Source: Gymnogyps californianus (taxonomy: Eukaryota > Chordata > Aves > Accipitriformes > Cathartidae). From it: a DNA stretch of 64,000 bases. Under the pieces are notes generated by a model, which searched no databases, was not told where the DNA came from, and worked only from the letters and a program-made list of their open reading frames with translations. Both the position numbers and the translations under genes were made by a program. The stretch covers positions 58,245,580-58,309,579 of the forward strand of contig NC_059500.1 in assembly GCF_018139145.2 (NCBI RefSeq), given 5' to 3'. This document shows, one piece after another, positions 1 through 13,614 of the stretch. Position 1 is the first letter of the stretch. Every line of letters starts with the position of its first letter.

Positions 1-3000
1 GGAACTGCATTGCTTAACTGAAAAATTATTGATGCATTTAATCTTACTGCGCAGAAAGAGAGGGGAGAGGTTATCGTATCCCTTAAGTGCCCTAATAACC
101 ACTTTCTTTTTTAGACATTTTTGTGTTTTAAATGCAGGAGTAAAATAAACAAACACTAAAACAAATTTTTTTTTCAGTAGTTAAACCCCCCCCCATAATA
201 TACTGCCTGTCTCTCTGGGGAAAAACATTGTCACACATGACTATAATTGCATCTATTTTGTACACAGGATTAATTTCTTATAAAGCTCTTTCTTGTCAGA
301 GGACTACTGAAATGTCTGGCAGCACTGACTGCCCATGGCCCTCTACCCAGATTTTGGGTTGTGTCTCCCCATTTTCCAAAATCTGGCTATGATTTAGTCA
401 GCTCCCAAGTCTCTGAGACCGCATCTCGATGCTGCTCTTTGAAGGTGATCAGGTGTGTGGTTCAATGTCACTCTCTTCATGCTCTTTATCTCAGACTCAC
501 AAAGCACAGTTCTCCCCGGTGTCCACCAAACTCTGTGGTTTGTGATTGGCATTTTTTCGCACCTGTTGTCTAGCTCTTCAAAATGGGTACAAATCCATGC
601 GGTTTCCCAGAGGTCTACTGTCACCCTGAAACCTAGCTGGTGTTCTCCTCCCTCAGTGCCCCACCTGGATGCTTGTCCCTCTGGGCTCCTGGTCCTTCAT
701 TTGGTTGGAAAACTGCTGTCATCTGTATGATGGGGAAGCAAGAATGCAGAGGAGCTTGAACAAGCTCCCCTCCCCAGAGGCAAAAACACGATGGATCTCA
801 GCAGGAGACCTTGCTGTTGCTGGAGTCATGATTGCTCAGTGATGATGAGCATGACCTAAGGATCTGAACTCTTCCTAGCTAGAATCAGATAAGACAGGGC
901 CAAGATAGCATTTCAGTAGCATTTGTTTTTGAACAGAGGTACACAAGTGCAAAACCACTGAGGCTGACTCACAACATAGAGCACCATGTCAAATCTTATT
1001 GTATTCAGATCCCAAACAAGAGTAAGACCACTGAGGTCAGTGTAATAAAGGACTCGGTTTTTATTCTGCTATGAACATTGTTGTAGAGTCACCAACAGCT
1101 AGGCTGGAAGAGTTACTCAAGGCATAACCTACTTCTCCTGCCAAGATGAACTACGCATACCTACATAATTTCTGTTTGTCTAAACTGCTTTAAAACTGCC
1201 AGTGATGGAGGTCCTACAGACTCCCTAGAAAGTGAGAGCTCAGTAAAACTAGTGCCAATTGTTAGAAGCTTTTTCCTAATATCTAACTTTGCTAACATTT
1301 CAGCCTACTCAGTGAACATGGAAAACACGCTGCAGCACTGGACATACTTTGAGTATGTCATCACGTCTCTCCACGATCTTCTTCAGACCAAACAAAATTA
1401 ATTGCTCCAGACATTCTCCAGATTGTTCCAACTGTTCACGTCTTTTCTGGACTTTGTCCAGTCTTCTTTACGGAAGAGCTAAAAATATCCTCCAACAAAT
1501 AACTTACGGGTGCTGAATGAAGGAAGGACTTCTTTGCATACATTACAGACAACAACCCTCTTCGCTGCAATACAATACTGTTGACTTCCATTGCGTTTGT
1601 GATTCACTGTAATGATTCAGATTACCTTAAGAGGAATTGTTATTTTATACACTCCACCCTATGTTCCTTCCAGTGCAGATGTAGAAACACTAAACAAGAA
1701 TTGTAATAGACCCATACTGAAAATAACTTTCAACTCCCTTCAAAACAGTTTTACAAACCAGTACATACAAACAGTAGCTCAACTGAAATGGAAGGAAAAA
1801 AAGGAAAAAGAAATCCTTCCTCAGTTTGGTCAATGTATCCCAATATTAATTTAATTAATCCCCAGAAGGAAAACCAGTTTATCTCTTCTCACTGGCTAGG
1901 ACTAACAGTTCACTATGCTCAGACTTTGCAACCTTTTCCTGGCATCAGAAAGGTTTTGTTGTAAAATTTAAGTTAAATCATTCCTTGGAACTAGGATGGT
2001 TTAATTATATTACCAAAAGGAATATAGAGAGTAGAAATTATCTGAGAAATGTTATGGGCTTTTAAGATGTTTCAGAATGCTTTCAACATTTTCAGTTATC
2101 ACTTTTAATGATTACCTAATAAAGATCCATTCCTAAAAGTAATTTGGTGTTTGGATAGTCCCATAGCATCAATACAAACTGAGTTATCTCCGTGATAAGC
2201 CATCAATAAACTTCCTATGTGAGATGGACCAACAGCATTCTGAAAGAGAAAGATGTGGGAAATCCTTACCCAGTTCATCACAACTAATACTGTGATTAAT
2301 TTTCCACCACAACCTTCCCCACTATATTTCTACTGCAAATAGGTTGCATATCTAAGCATACAGCTCTTTAATAATCTTGCTTCCATTGTTGTAATATTGA
2401 CCTTATTTTAAGCTCCATGTGTTGATGCAAGCTCCCATCGATCATTGTCTGCTTGCAGGTGGTTAGCTCTGGAGACTAGCTGGCTATTACAAAGGACACA
2501 GTAACACCCACTCTAACAAACATGCCAACACAAAACAATGTTTCATTTTGTTGACCTATTACATATTTTTATCCTAGCTTAATAATGATCCATTGTTTCA
2601 TTTCCTCAGCACAGGTAAGAGAATGGTGCTATGTACATCAGACAGATACAAACTCAGCCTAAACTAGTGGTTGCACTGAGGAGTGGCAAGCAATCTGCAC
2701 ATCCCTTTCTCTGCATTCCTATCTATGCAGAGAGAGTACTTCCCCAGTTTACAACAGCAGCAGGATAAGAAGTCAGTACTAGCTAATGGTGGTATCTTGA
2801 GTATACCTATACATGTAACTAGAGGTGTAAGTACGAGATTAGCTGTTTATTCATGAGCACACTCCATGCAGTGCACCACGGAAAGATTGGATATGATGTC
2901 ATAACTAAACCCCTTTCAAAATGCATATGCACAAGCACACTGAATTAAGATTGCACAAGAAGTCCAAATTATAGCATTTCCTAATTTTCAATTGCTTGAT

Positions 3001-3541
3001 TTTGGCACCTTAACATGCTTTTTTTCATGTAGCTGTAGGCACACTTGAAGACAGATGTACCACAGGTTAAGCAACTGTCAAGACCAGTGCAGAAGCGCTG
3101 CTTTATATCCTGCTTAGCCCAAGCCCTTTTGTTAAATTTGCATGTCCTCTATTACTGCAAGGTCATGGTGAACACGAGTCACAGCTGTACTTCCATGTCA
3201 GTGTGAAGTCAGGTTTGGGCCACCTGTGTTTCTACCCCCAGGCACTGGGCATACCTAACATTTTGTTCTAGACCTTTTGCCACTTCTCTTTGTCATGCCT
3301 CCACCTCAAGCCCTGGATCTCCTTGCTTTTGTGCAAAGTGAAAATACAGCAAGAGTTAAAGATCAAACATCAGGAACAAACACAGGACACTGCTGACTAA
3401 AGTTCAGAAAAATCAGGATGACACCCAATAACCATTAAGGGACCACCTTAAACAACCCATACTACCTATCCCTTCCCCCAACACAGTGACCCCAAAATGC
3501 CATGAATTAATATGCTACCCACACTGGCACCCCAAGTAGTA

Positions 3542-3619
3542 ACAACACAATAGCACATCAGCACGACATGCTCATAAAGCACAACACAATAGCACATCAG
3601 CACGACATGCTCATAAAGC
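3542..3619. repeat. Two-copy tandem duplication, 39-bp unit
   Basis: Copies 3542-3580 and 3581-3619 are identical (unit begins ACAACACAATAGCACATC). The unit is a multiple of three, so the minus-strand open frame here shows a repeated 13-residue segment, but nothing suggests that frame is coding. Confidence 0.9.
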
Positions 3620-5067
3620 ACATATTTGCCATGGCCAGAATTTCCAAAAACTGCAACAATCTTGGGGTAGATGGGGTAAAAGAGGGAATGGAAATGACTT
3701 CTTAAATACACAGTGAAATAAAATGAATCTTTGCTACCAGAGAAACAGAACAATATACAGCTGCTGCCTGTAACCCCTCATTTCCTAGGATCCTTGCTGG
3801 ACACACATAGAGCATCAAGGACTTTAGTGACAACCATTATGTAGTACCTAACAAGCCTGCCAGCAAGGCCAACAAGAACTGAGTAGGAAATACAGAGACC
3901 TGTTCAAAGGCTCAGGAAAACAAGCAAGAGAGACTGCTTAAGATGGCACAGGGGCTTTAATGAATGAGAAACACAAGGAGAAAGGACAGAGGGCTTCATT
4001 GTGTTGAAATGAGTTATCAAAAAGGCTTATTATACACCTGGTCTTGCACTGCGAAAGCAGAGCCTTGCAGTAACTTAGTACCCAGGTACTCCCCTAGTTT
4101 CCAAGATGCCAAGTGGCTACCCCGAGGACAGGCTAAAGCACCAAGAGATGATGCATCAGCTTCTTCTGAATCAAAAACTAAATTAGTTTTTAAAATGAAA
4201 TTATTCACAGTTTCATTTGAACCAAACTTCACCCTCCCTCCTTGAACTCTTGCACTAACTGCATTGTTTGAACGATATTTTAAGTGCTTAAGCCATCCCT
4301 ACCAGACATGTTGATTTTTAAAGTTAGGAGATTTTTTATTTCCTCTCCCTTCCGAAAGCAAGCTCTTCTTGCATCTTAAAAATAAATCCATGTATTTGTG
4401 TAAGACATATGGCACAAACAGTCATCCCTTACCTTCCTCCCCAGCAGACATGTGGTATGATTACAATAATATAATTACAATAAGACACGGAAAACAAATT
4501 CGCCATCTGAATTCAGAAATTCCCAGGGAGACATGAAGCACACAAGACAAGCTCTGTATATTGAAAATGCTCCCACCCATTTATCCTAGCACAAACTGCA
4601 CAAACACTGACAAGTGCCTTGCAATGAAACCACATCCATTTCTCATTTCATAAAGGGGTACTGAGTATCTCTGACAGTCACACATCTTCATGATTACATC
4701 ACATGATTATGCTGTTAAAAATGAATCAAGATCTAAGGGGTATACCCTGGAAGGTCCCCTTTGGAGCCTCTGCACTAAACTGTGTTAATAGCACCGCACC
4801 CACTATTACTCAAAGTGCAAGGGAGAGCACATTTCCAAGGATGGCCTTTGCCCAAAGGTGCACAAGACTTTCCTGATAACACGCCCCAGATAAACATTGC
4901 TAGAGCAGGGAATTATGAGCTGATGCTCACTTACCTTTTTGTCAGTTTTGGGTATGCTTCAAAAGCCAATAACCAATGACGTGCAAGGTCAAAGCTTCCT
5001 TCAAGCCACTGTATAAACATGCAAGATGATTCTTCCCAACTCATTATAGTATAATATAGCAGTATAT

Positions 5068-5101
5068 ATATACACACACATATATATATGTGTGTGTATA
5101 T
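5068..5101. repeat. Perfect 34-bp palindrome of TA/CA/TA/TG/TA dinucleotides
   Basis: ACACACAC (5072-5079) and GTGTGTGT (5090-5097) are mirrored around an AT centre at 5084/5085, with matching AT flanks. The sequence can form a cruciform or hairpin. Confidence 0.9.
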
Positions 5102-5666
5102 GTAGCAGAAAAAATTGTATAGCAGAAAAACCAAGAAACTACCAATTTGTAATGGAGAATTGAGGTTTAATAACCATCTATAGTCATATACTTATTCTTC
5201 TTGTGGCAGTTGTATTGATTGCAATTATTTTCCAATGATAAACAAGTGTGACCAAGAACCTAATTGTTTTGTGTTTATTTACAAATTGTTACCTTTTCTT
5301 TCCAACTGTTTGATAAATGGCACACTAGAACTGTAAATAGGTTTGACAAATCAGTTGTCTTCAATAAAGGCAACTAAAAATTGCAAAGGCCTGACACTGA
5401 TCTGTACAGAGGTCCCACTGATTTGAACAAGGGCAAGACCATTTCTAGTTTCTATTAAATATTTTTTAAGTCATGAGGCAGAACTCATTTGTAGACTATA
5501 AATGGGGAATCTTCATAACAAATATCCCTGCTGAAGATGTTAGCTAGGAACACCAACTGCCCAATAAAAGTAAACAGAACAAAACCAGAACAAAAGCCTT
5601 GTTAGCAAGGCACAGACACAGCACCAGGAACTACTGCTTACAAGTACCAAAGATCATTAGTTTGTT

Positions 5667-6045
5667 ATAGAATCATAGAGTGGTTTGTGTCGGAGGGGAC
5701 CTTTAAAGATCATCTAGTCCAACCCCATTCCATGGGCAGGGACACCTTCCACTAGACCAGGTTGCTCAAATCCCCATCTAACCCGACCTTGAATACTTCC
5801 AGTGATGGGGCATCCACAACTTCTCTGGGCAACCTGTTCCAGTGTCTTACCACCCTCATAGTAAAGAATTTCCTCCTTATAGCTTATCTAAATCTACCCT
5901 TTTTTAATTTAAGAGGGTCCTGTCACTTGTCCTGTCACTACAGGCCCTCGTAAAAAGTCTCTCCCCACCTTTCTCACAAGCCCCCTTTAAGTACTAAAAG
6001 GCTGCAATAAGGTCTCTCCTATAAGGCATGTTGATAGAGTTCTCT
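5667..6045 (-). mobile_element. CR1 LINE 3' end
   Basis: Begins with ATAGAATCATAGAGTGG, the reverse complement of the CR1 3' terminal ATTCTATGATTCTAT repeat. The + strand then reads through the conserved complement of the CR1 3' region (TCTAGTCCAACCCC, GGGACACCTTCCACTAGACC, CCAGTGTCTTACCACCCTCA). The copy is 5' truncated, as is usual for CR1. Confidence 0.92.
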
Positions 6046-6979
6046 GATATCAAAGTTGCCTGACACCCCCTATTATAAGCCTCATTTTTAATTGCTTGGG
6101 AATCTAATGAATTGTTTGTAAGATTTTGAAGGGCGATGATCTTCATATCAATTACATGTTTCTGACATCCCTATGAAAACCTAGCCAAATTATAAACCTC
6201 TGTTAATATGGTTTCCTTACACTCAGAGGCTAAGTCCAGAGCTGCATTTCCAGAAGACGCACCTGCAGTGACACTTGCTTCTACACAGGCACAGGACTTC
6301 TCCAGTTGCAGCTCTGACCTGTCACAGGACAGGCTAGAGCAGATTTTGTTTAGTGACAGCACCGAGTCCTTTTCCCTTGCATTCTCAGTCCCTTCCACTG
6401 TTGCTGGATCCAAGCAAAAGAGGGAAGGAGCAGGCTGCTTTGAATGTAAAAGGGACAAAAAGACAGACTGGATGAAATAAATAAAGGAAAACAAACAGTG
6501 AAAACTGGGACTGGGTGCTGGCAGGAGAGTACTGACTACAGCAGAACCGCATGAGAGAAGGACTGACCACTCCTTAGTACTAGAGATCTGAGAGGGAAAA
6601 CACTGTAGAGATTGGTAGCCAGCACATATGTACATGCCTATTTGAAAGGGAGATTAGATAAAAAGCCAGGTGAGAAGACTACAACTCACTGGACAAGGTG
6701 ATTAGGAGCACAAGATGAAGTACCCATGAAGCAGTTTGTAATGGTAAAGTAAACAAAACAGCACTGCAAGTGAGACAGAAAGAGACAGGGAGGGAGTCTG
6801 GAGGGATGGGCTATGACTTTCCCAGTGCTTAGCAAGGAGGCTGAGACTAAGATGAGAAATCTGTAAACAGTCTTAGCTGGCTGGATGACGAACAGGAACC
6901 GTGCTCTGAGTATGGAGTAACTTATAATAAAGACTTAAAAAAAGAGAGGCCCTTGATGTCGACTCAGACACCCAAAACT

Positions 6980-7060
6980 TCCAAGTGCATTTACCTTCAT
7001 CTCTCTGTACTCTATTTTCCATCTGTAAAATGGCAACAATGCAGACCTCCTCAACTCACA
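6980..7060 (+). repeat. Possible MIR-like (tRNA-derived) SINE relic
   Basis: The stretch reads like the MIR core and 3' part: TACCTTCATCTCTCTGTAC, then TTTTCCATCTGTAAAATGG, then CAACAATGC. The match is short and I cannot align it to a consensus here. Confidence 0.5.
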
Positions 7061-7649
7061 GCCATATTTCACTGCCATCACAGAAAGCCCCCCAAAAGAA
7101 CAATTTTCTCTTCAGAACAACATAGAACAAAGTATATTCATAACATATTCATTCAAAAAAGGAAAAAAAACCCAACAATTTTATCACCAACTGAACAGCA
7201 AGCATTTTGCAGACTGAGGCAGAGGGAGCATTACTGATGTAACTGGAGAACTAGTCTAGAGGTGTGAACCAGGGCTGAACATGTAGTTTCAATTTTGGAA
7301 TTTGGTAAGTTGCGTGCTTGACTTTACAAACCTAAAAACATTTCTTAAATTCATATTTGTGTGGATAAATGGAAAACGCTGCAAGCATGGCATTGTGCTT
7401 AAGTTTGTTCTTGCAATCCCTATTTGCAAAACCAAAAGGAAGTTGGTGTACCCCAAGTTTAAGCAAGGCTGACAAGTGAAAACACCCCTTTCTTACCCTG
7501 GGTCACACCAGCGCAGTACCACAAATGCATTCGGGTTAAGCAGCCATTACACATTTTCCTGCCCGTCTGTCATATGACAACGTAATGAAGAAGAGTAAGA
7601 AACCTGGCACACACAAAGCAACACATTGCGCGTCAGCAGGAGTAATGCT

Positions 7650-8920
7650 GTCCCACGAAAACAGCCCCTCCAGCCCTCTTCGTCCCCAGCTTGCCCCCGG
7701 CCCCAGGCCGCGTGTCCCAAAACTACCCTGCTCCGCTCCAGCAGCGGCTCGGCGTGAACCACGATCACCTCCAAATACGTGGCTGCTCAAACACGATGCC
7801 TCGGCTTTACTCGGCTACAAGCTGGTAAGAGAGCACCTGCCGCGGCCAACAGCCGCCCCCGCCCAGCGGCCGCGATCCCACCGGCGGCCTTAGGGCCGGG
7901 TAACCGCCGGAGGGCCAGCTTAAGACGGAGAGAGGGAGGGCCGAGACCCGCGGCGCCTGATCAGCCCCAGCAGCCACGCAGCGGGAACACAGGGCGTGAG
8001 GCGAGGCGTGAGACCAAGTACCCTTCCACCGGGGCGGGAGGGGGAACCCCGCCATTTTGAGGCGAACGCACGGGGCCCACCGGCGAGGCTCACCCCGCCA
8101 TTTTAAGGGCAGCCCTCACAGCCCTTCGGGGGTGGGGGATGTGGCCTAGTCCGGCTCCGCCCGCCGCCAGGCTGGTACCGGCTAGACCGCGCCCTCCGCC
8201 CCCTCCTAGGTCAGGTATCAGGTGAAACTGGTCGGGCGTGCAGGAGAGGCAGTGGTGGCCGGGGCGCAGCGGGAGGATGGCTGGGCGCCACGGGCTGTGC
8301 CTGCTACTGCTACTGCTGCTCTGTGCGCTGCTGGGAGCCGCCACTCCCGCAGGTGAGAGGAGGAGTGCGAGCTACCGCCGACGGGTGCTAGAGCCGCCGG
8401 CTCGGCTGGGATCAGCTGGGGACGGCCGGGTCCTCCCAGGGCTCCGCGGGTGTCGCGTTGGCTGCTCGGCGCCCCCCGGCTGCGGGTTGGGCTGCGGGCG
8501 GTGGCGCCGCAGGCGGGGAGCGGTGCGGGAGGCACGGCTGGGCTCTCGGCGGGCGAGGCGCGGGGGCGGCGGGGCTGAACCGCGCCGAAGAGCAGGTTTC
8601 GGGCCCCCGGCTGGGGTGCGGGGAGCCCGGAGCGGACTGGGCGAGGTTCCCGCGGAGTCGAACGGGTTCGGAAAACTGGGGCCGGTGGCTGTAGAGCTGC
8701 CGGGACCCGCGGGGAGGGCGCTGCCGGCCGGCCTCCCCGCCAGGTGGGGGAAAGCAGCTCGACGGGCAAGCAGCCGGGCTCGCCTTCCAGCCCCCTTTGG
8801 ACTTCCGGGGTGCACGGAGCCGGCGGGGAGGGCTGCGGGACCGCAGGTCCTGCGCGGGCCGTCCGCGGGAGCTGCCGGGCACGTGTGGCCTGGCTTCATC
8901 CGCATCGGTGCTGTACCTAA
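7650..8920 (+). promoter_or_regulatory. F2RL1: CpG island promoter of F2RL1
   Basis: The stretch is strongly GC- and CpG-rich, unlike the AT-rich flanks, and it covers the 5' UTR, the first coding exon and the start of intron 1. No convincing TATA box is visible, which fits a CpG-island promoter with dispersed starts. The long open frames on both strands here are a by-product of GC richness. The exact transcription start cannot be read from the sequence. Confidence 0.8.
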
Positions 8921-11900
8921 TCTGGTTCTCGGCTAGCAACCTGCCTAAAAGCTGCATATAAACATAAAAAACCTTAAAGACCGTGTTCTCGCTTTTTTCC
9001 CCAACTCTGAAAAGCTAGGATTTTTTTTTTTGTCCTAATTCTTATCTTTATTGGTTTATATTATTGCTTATTGAACATAAGTGCTGTTTGGGGGGAAAAA
9101 ACAGTCATTCATATTAATATTTCACTGCCTTAAGGTTCATGTTTCACTACCTTTTATAGTAAACCCCACTGCCATACTACGCATGCCTTTGCACTGTGTA
9201 CTTCTGTATTTGTTCATCCTGGGCTTATTTACATAATAAAAGCATATGAGTAAAGATTGTGTAAATATTGTAGCCAAGCTTATGGTAGGTCCTGTTTTCT
9301 CAACAAATAGATACTAGATAGCTGCAAATTTTGTTGTTAAGAGTGGAGTTTCTGAAATTAAACTGGTTCTTAATAGCCTAGTTGTCTGACCTCAGCGGAG
9401 GAATTTGGAATCATCTTGGGGTGACGGCAAAGTAGTACGCTTAAAAGTTTTAGCTGGGTGCTTGATCTTCTGGAGCAGGGAGGTGAAATGAGCTGCAAGT
9501 GTGATCCCATCCCAACCAAGGGAGATGCACTGTAAGCCGGGGGCTTATTGTGGCTGTTTTCAAACAGGCTAATGCCGTTATGGGGTTGTGGTGAATCTGG
9601 GCTGCAGATCCAAGAACCAGGGTAACCTTAACCGTAGTCCTCTGTAGGTATTACTACCATGACCTAAGCTAGTTAATTTGGATACTCTGTGCTGCTGTCA
9701 CTTTTGTGTCTGCAGGGTAGGCATAATCCTTTGTTTGGTATGCAGTGGGTTATATCTTCTGGACAAATGGCAAAGGTGTTGAAACAGTCTTTTGTTGTGG
9801 GAGGAGAGTACGTTTTTCCCCTGATGCCAAGGAAGCTTTTCCCGTGGGCAGATTAGCAAGTCAACTGCATTCTCTGTATGTGAGTCAGGCAGGGTGAAAC
9901 TCGGCTTGGAAAATAACTCAATTGTTATGGAAAACTGCAAGTGCAGAAAGAGTAAGAAAAGGATGTAAAAAATGCACATGCCTAACAAAGGATTGGTTGC
10001 TCGGTGAGGGAGTGTTAACTGCAAAGACAAACAGGACACTGAACTGTCTCCCTATATGGGTGCCAGCTGGGCTAACAAAAGCTGCCCAGTGTCTGCAATC
10101 AGAACTTTTGAGGCTGGAACTACTTAAAGTCAGCATAAACGCAAGACTTGGTCTCTGAAATCACCCATTTAGCTTGACTATGTCTTCAAAAATAGAATAA
10201 AACAAACCTTTGCCTCTATTCTGCCACTCTTGCAATACTAAGTCCTGTGTGTGGTTCATGTGTCCGTCAATCCACTTTATTATAGCTCTTACTCTAATGT
10301 GTCACACTAACACTTTAGGGCTTTTTGGTGAGAATTTTTTTTTTTTCCCCAACCCAACCTATGAACATCAATTGCAAAACATTCCTTTATATCTGATCAC
10401 TAAACATTAATAAGAATGAAGTGGTAGTATTTGCTCTTCCAGTTTTCTACAATAATTTAAGTCTTTGGAATGGAATACATGACTGCACTTTGATAATATC
10501 AGCTACTTACTGATGGACAGGTGCTTAACATAGCACTGTACACTGTGCTTTATTACAGTACTGTGAGAACTGCTGTCAGCTTAGAATAAAGGGTCTGCTT
10601 CCAAGCATCTCCAGCATCTTTCTCAGCTAAGCTATAAGCCTGAGAAAAGAGGCATTGCTTAGCTAATTATCACTTACATTATCTGGTATCTATATAGGCT
10701 ATGTTCAAGCTGGTGTTATTCACAAGAGAGCTATCACTTCGAGCTTTGCTCTGCCTCTTCAAATGCCGCAGGAACTTAAAAATCGCATGGGCAAGCCAGC
10801 CATTCCTGACTGCTCTGTCTTGCACGCCAGCCTTCAGATGGCTCAGTTCAGAACCCCTCCAGACCCAACACAGCCCTCTCACACTAACAGGTTAAACTGC
10901 ACAAGCAGATACTGTCCATGAACTCACACTGTTCCAAAAAGTCAGATAGCCGCCAAGCTAAACTGTATTGACATGGAACTTGGCTATCTGTGGGAGAATT
11001 ATTTTTAACCTTATCTCAGTTTCTATCAATATTTGTGGATTATTTTAGCCACAAAAAACCCCAACTGGGGTATAAAGGAGAGTCTTCTTGAGCAAGCAGG
11101 TTTGTGTACAATAAGCTGTGAACAGTGTTGAAGGATGGCCCCTTTGTCATTCAATAAGTAGTTTTGATACAGTTCCAGAATGAAAAATGCTTACATCTTA
11201 CATTTCAAAGTATAAGAAAAGAATTCTCACACAAGAAATATGTAAATACACAAGTATGTGTGTTTTTCAGTGTAGATTCTCAAAAGTAGCACAACTTTAC
11301 ATAGCTGTTCAAGTTGTTACTGCAGAAGTCTGATGTACAGCATTAGTGTCCTGTCTAGAATGTGTGACCTCCTAAAGAGGTGTACAGAAATACAGAATAT
11401 ATTGGTGCTCTTTAGAGTTTTGAATTAAGTTACCCTAGCTCCACTTAAGTGTTTGACAAGCTCCAGGCACAGGCAGGCTTCACTGGAAAACTGAGGTGAA
11501 AGAAAACTTTTTGCCAGTACAATGACACGGACAAATCTTTGCAGTAGACTGCATGAAGACTGAAGTCTAAATTATACCAACAAAACAACAGTCCTAAAGA
11601 AAATTAATTCAAATGCCAAACAGTCATTTTGGCCTATATGTGGGATAATTACAACAGGGCAGAATTATACAAATCCTGCTCTCAGATCTTCAAGCCACAT
11701 GATTATGTCAGCAATACTGTTAAAGACTGCAAAGTTTATTTGTATAATACAGAAGTCCCAGGTCCCTAACCTGAGCTGTGAATAATAGAAGCCATAGCTG
11801 TCAGCTCTACCACCTAGCACTTTGAGTAGAAACTACAGAGATTGTCTGACTGTCTTGCCCTTGAATTGGAAGGAGATCCCAGATGACTAGCCCTCTTGCA

Positions 11901-13614
11901 TCTTCATGCACAAGGTTAGTCTGTTTGAGTTTCAATTCAGATACAGTGTAACATGCATTTTTCTTTCCATAGAGATCACTTGTGCATAGCTTTTGGCATT
12001 ACATTCTGAGTTTCAGTTCTAGCTCCTCTGAGGGGAGCATGCTCTTTTTTACTGCATACCTGATTTTCAGGCCATCTAAACTGAGGAAACTTCTACTGCA
12101 GTTACATTAGCCTGCTGCAAAGTTTTATGAGTCCCAGCACTTGGGCAATCTGGCACTGCCATGTGAAAGGATAATGGTGCACTGGGGTACTTGAAGCAGT
12201 TTCTATTGTAACTGTTCAGATCGTAGGAGCACCTGACAGCCATTTTAACAAGGTATTTTTAATATCACTGGTGACGTGGAAAAGCGTTTTGGTTGCTGGT
12301 ACAATCCTTGAATAGGGACATAGGTTGTCTTTTGGATAATAAACTTAAGGGAAGAAAAATTGTCAGCTGTTTGAAAACCAGTCTTAATTTTTCTGTTGAT
12401 GAGGCCCTCTTTAATTCTTCAGAGTAAATCATGATGTCTAGTTTATTTTTGAAAAGGACAAAAAGTCTGTACTTCAGTAACGGCAACTTCTGATTTTTTT
12501 AATTTTAGAGAGTAGTGGAACAAGCAGTTCAAAAGGAAGAAGTTTCGCTGGCCGGAAAGTTCCAACTACAAATAATGCCTCTGAAGAGTTATATGAAGTG
12601 GATGAATTTGCAGCAAAAGCCCTCACAGGAAAGCTGACTACAGTTTTTCTTCCCATTGTCTATATCATTGTCTTTATCATTGGTTTGCCAAGCAATGCCA
12701 TGGCCCTCTGGGTCTTTTTTTTCCGAACAAAGAAGAAACATCCGGCTGTGATTTATATGGTTAACTTGGCATTGGCAGACCTTCTTTTTGTTGTCTGGTT
12801 CCCGCTGAAGATTGCATACCATGTAAATGGCAATAATTGGCTATTCGGTGAAGGTCTCTGCAAAGTACTTGTTGGATTTTTCTATGGAAATATGTACTGT
12901 TCCGTTCTCTTTATGACATGTCTCAGTGTGCAACGGTATTGGGTTGTAGTGAACCCCATAGTGCATTCAAGAAAGAAATCTGAAATTGCCTTGGGCATCT
13001 CCCTTGCTATCTGGATACTGATTCTTTTGGGCACCATTCCATTATACCTTGTTAATCAGACAGCATATATTTCAAATCTTAACATCACCACCTGCCATGA
13101 TGTGTTGCCTGAAAATGTTTTGGCTCATGATATGTTCAATTATTTCCTCTCACTTGCAATTGGACTCTTCTTAATCCCAGCTCTCCTCACTGCTGTTGCT
13201 TACATACTAATGATTAAGACTCTGAATGCTTCCATCTCAGATGTAAGCACTGGGAAGAAACGAAAAAGAGCTATCAAACTCATTATCGCTGTCCTTTCCA
13301 TGTATCTCATCTGTTTTACACCTAGCAATGTGCTGCTTGTTGTGCACTATTGGCTCCTCAAAACCTACAGCCAGAGCTATCTGTATGTGTCGTACATAAC
13401 TGCACTGTGTCTTTCTACTTTGAACAGTTGTATTGATCCATTCATCTATTACTATATTTCAAAAGACTTCAGAGACAACCTTAAAAATGCTCTTCTTTGC
13501 CGAAGTGTGCGAACTACACGGAGGATGCAAGTGTCTCTCTCATCAAGCAGATACCCCAAGAAATCAAATTCTTATTCTTCAAACTCAAATGGGACCACTA
13601 AATCAACCTACTAA
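8277..13614 (+). CDS. F2RL1: Proteinase-activated receptor 2 (class A GPCR), two coding exons
   Basis: Coding exons are 8277-8352 and 12509-13614, joined in phase 1 (GT donor after CAG at 8353, AG acceptor at 12507-12508), giving 393 aa; human PAR2 has 397. Exon 1 encodes a poly-leucine signal peptide. Exon 2 encodes the rest: activation site SKGR36|SFAGRK, then seven membrane helices (first about residues 70-98). D116 is the conserved TM2 aspartate, VQRYW (166-170) stands at the DRY position, C143 and C221 form the expected TM3-ECL2 disulfide, ITTCHDVLPE is the PAR-type second loop, D335-P-x-x-Y339 is the NPxxY variant, and C356 is a likely palmitoylation site. N-glycosylation sequons occur in the N-terminus (NAS) and in ECL2 (NQT, NIT). 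By family knowledge, trypsin-like proteases cut after R36 and the new N-terminus activates the receptor at the plasma membrane. The start was chosen because it opens the signal peptide just downstream of a CpG island. Helix sequences closely match mammalian PAR2, so confusion with F2R or F2RL2 is unlikely. Confidence 0.97.

Larger units (their letters stand above)
1..5666. other. Intergenic, no gene recognised
   Basis: AT-rich sequence without a splice-consistent coding exon on either strand. It holds the 39-bp duplication and the palindrome. By synteny this is the interval between F2R and F2RL1. Confidence 0.6.

Noticed and set aside
6171..6635. 154-aa open frame on the minus strand with an overlapping 90-aa frame on the plus strand
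   Set aside because: No recognisable domain, no signal of a known family and no splice or polyadenylation context. Two overlapping frames on opposite strands argue for chance.
8218..8957. Several long open frames on both strands (up to about 230 aa)
   Set aside because: They lie in the CpG island, where stop codons are rare. They are low-complexity Pro/Arg/Gly/Ala products with no domain. The real gene uses only 8277-8352 here, ending at a consensus GT donor.
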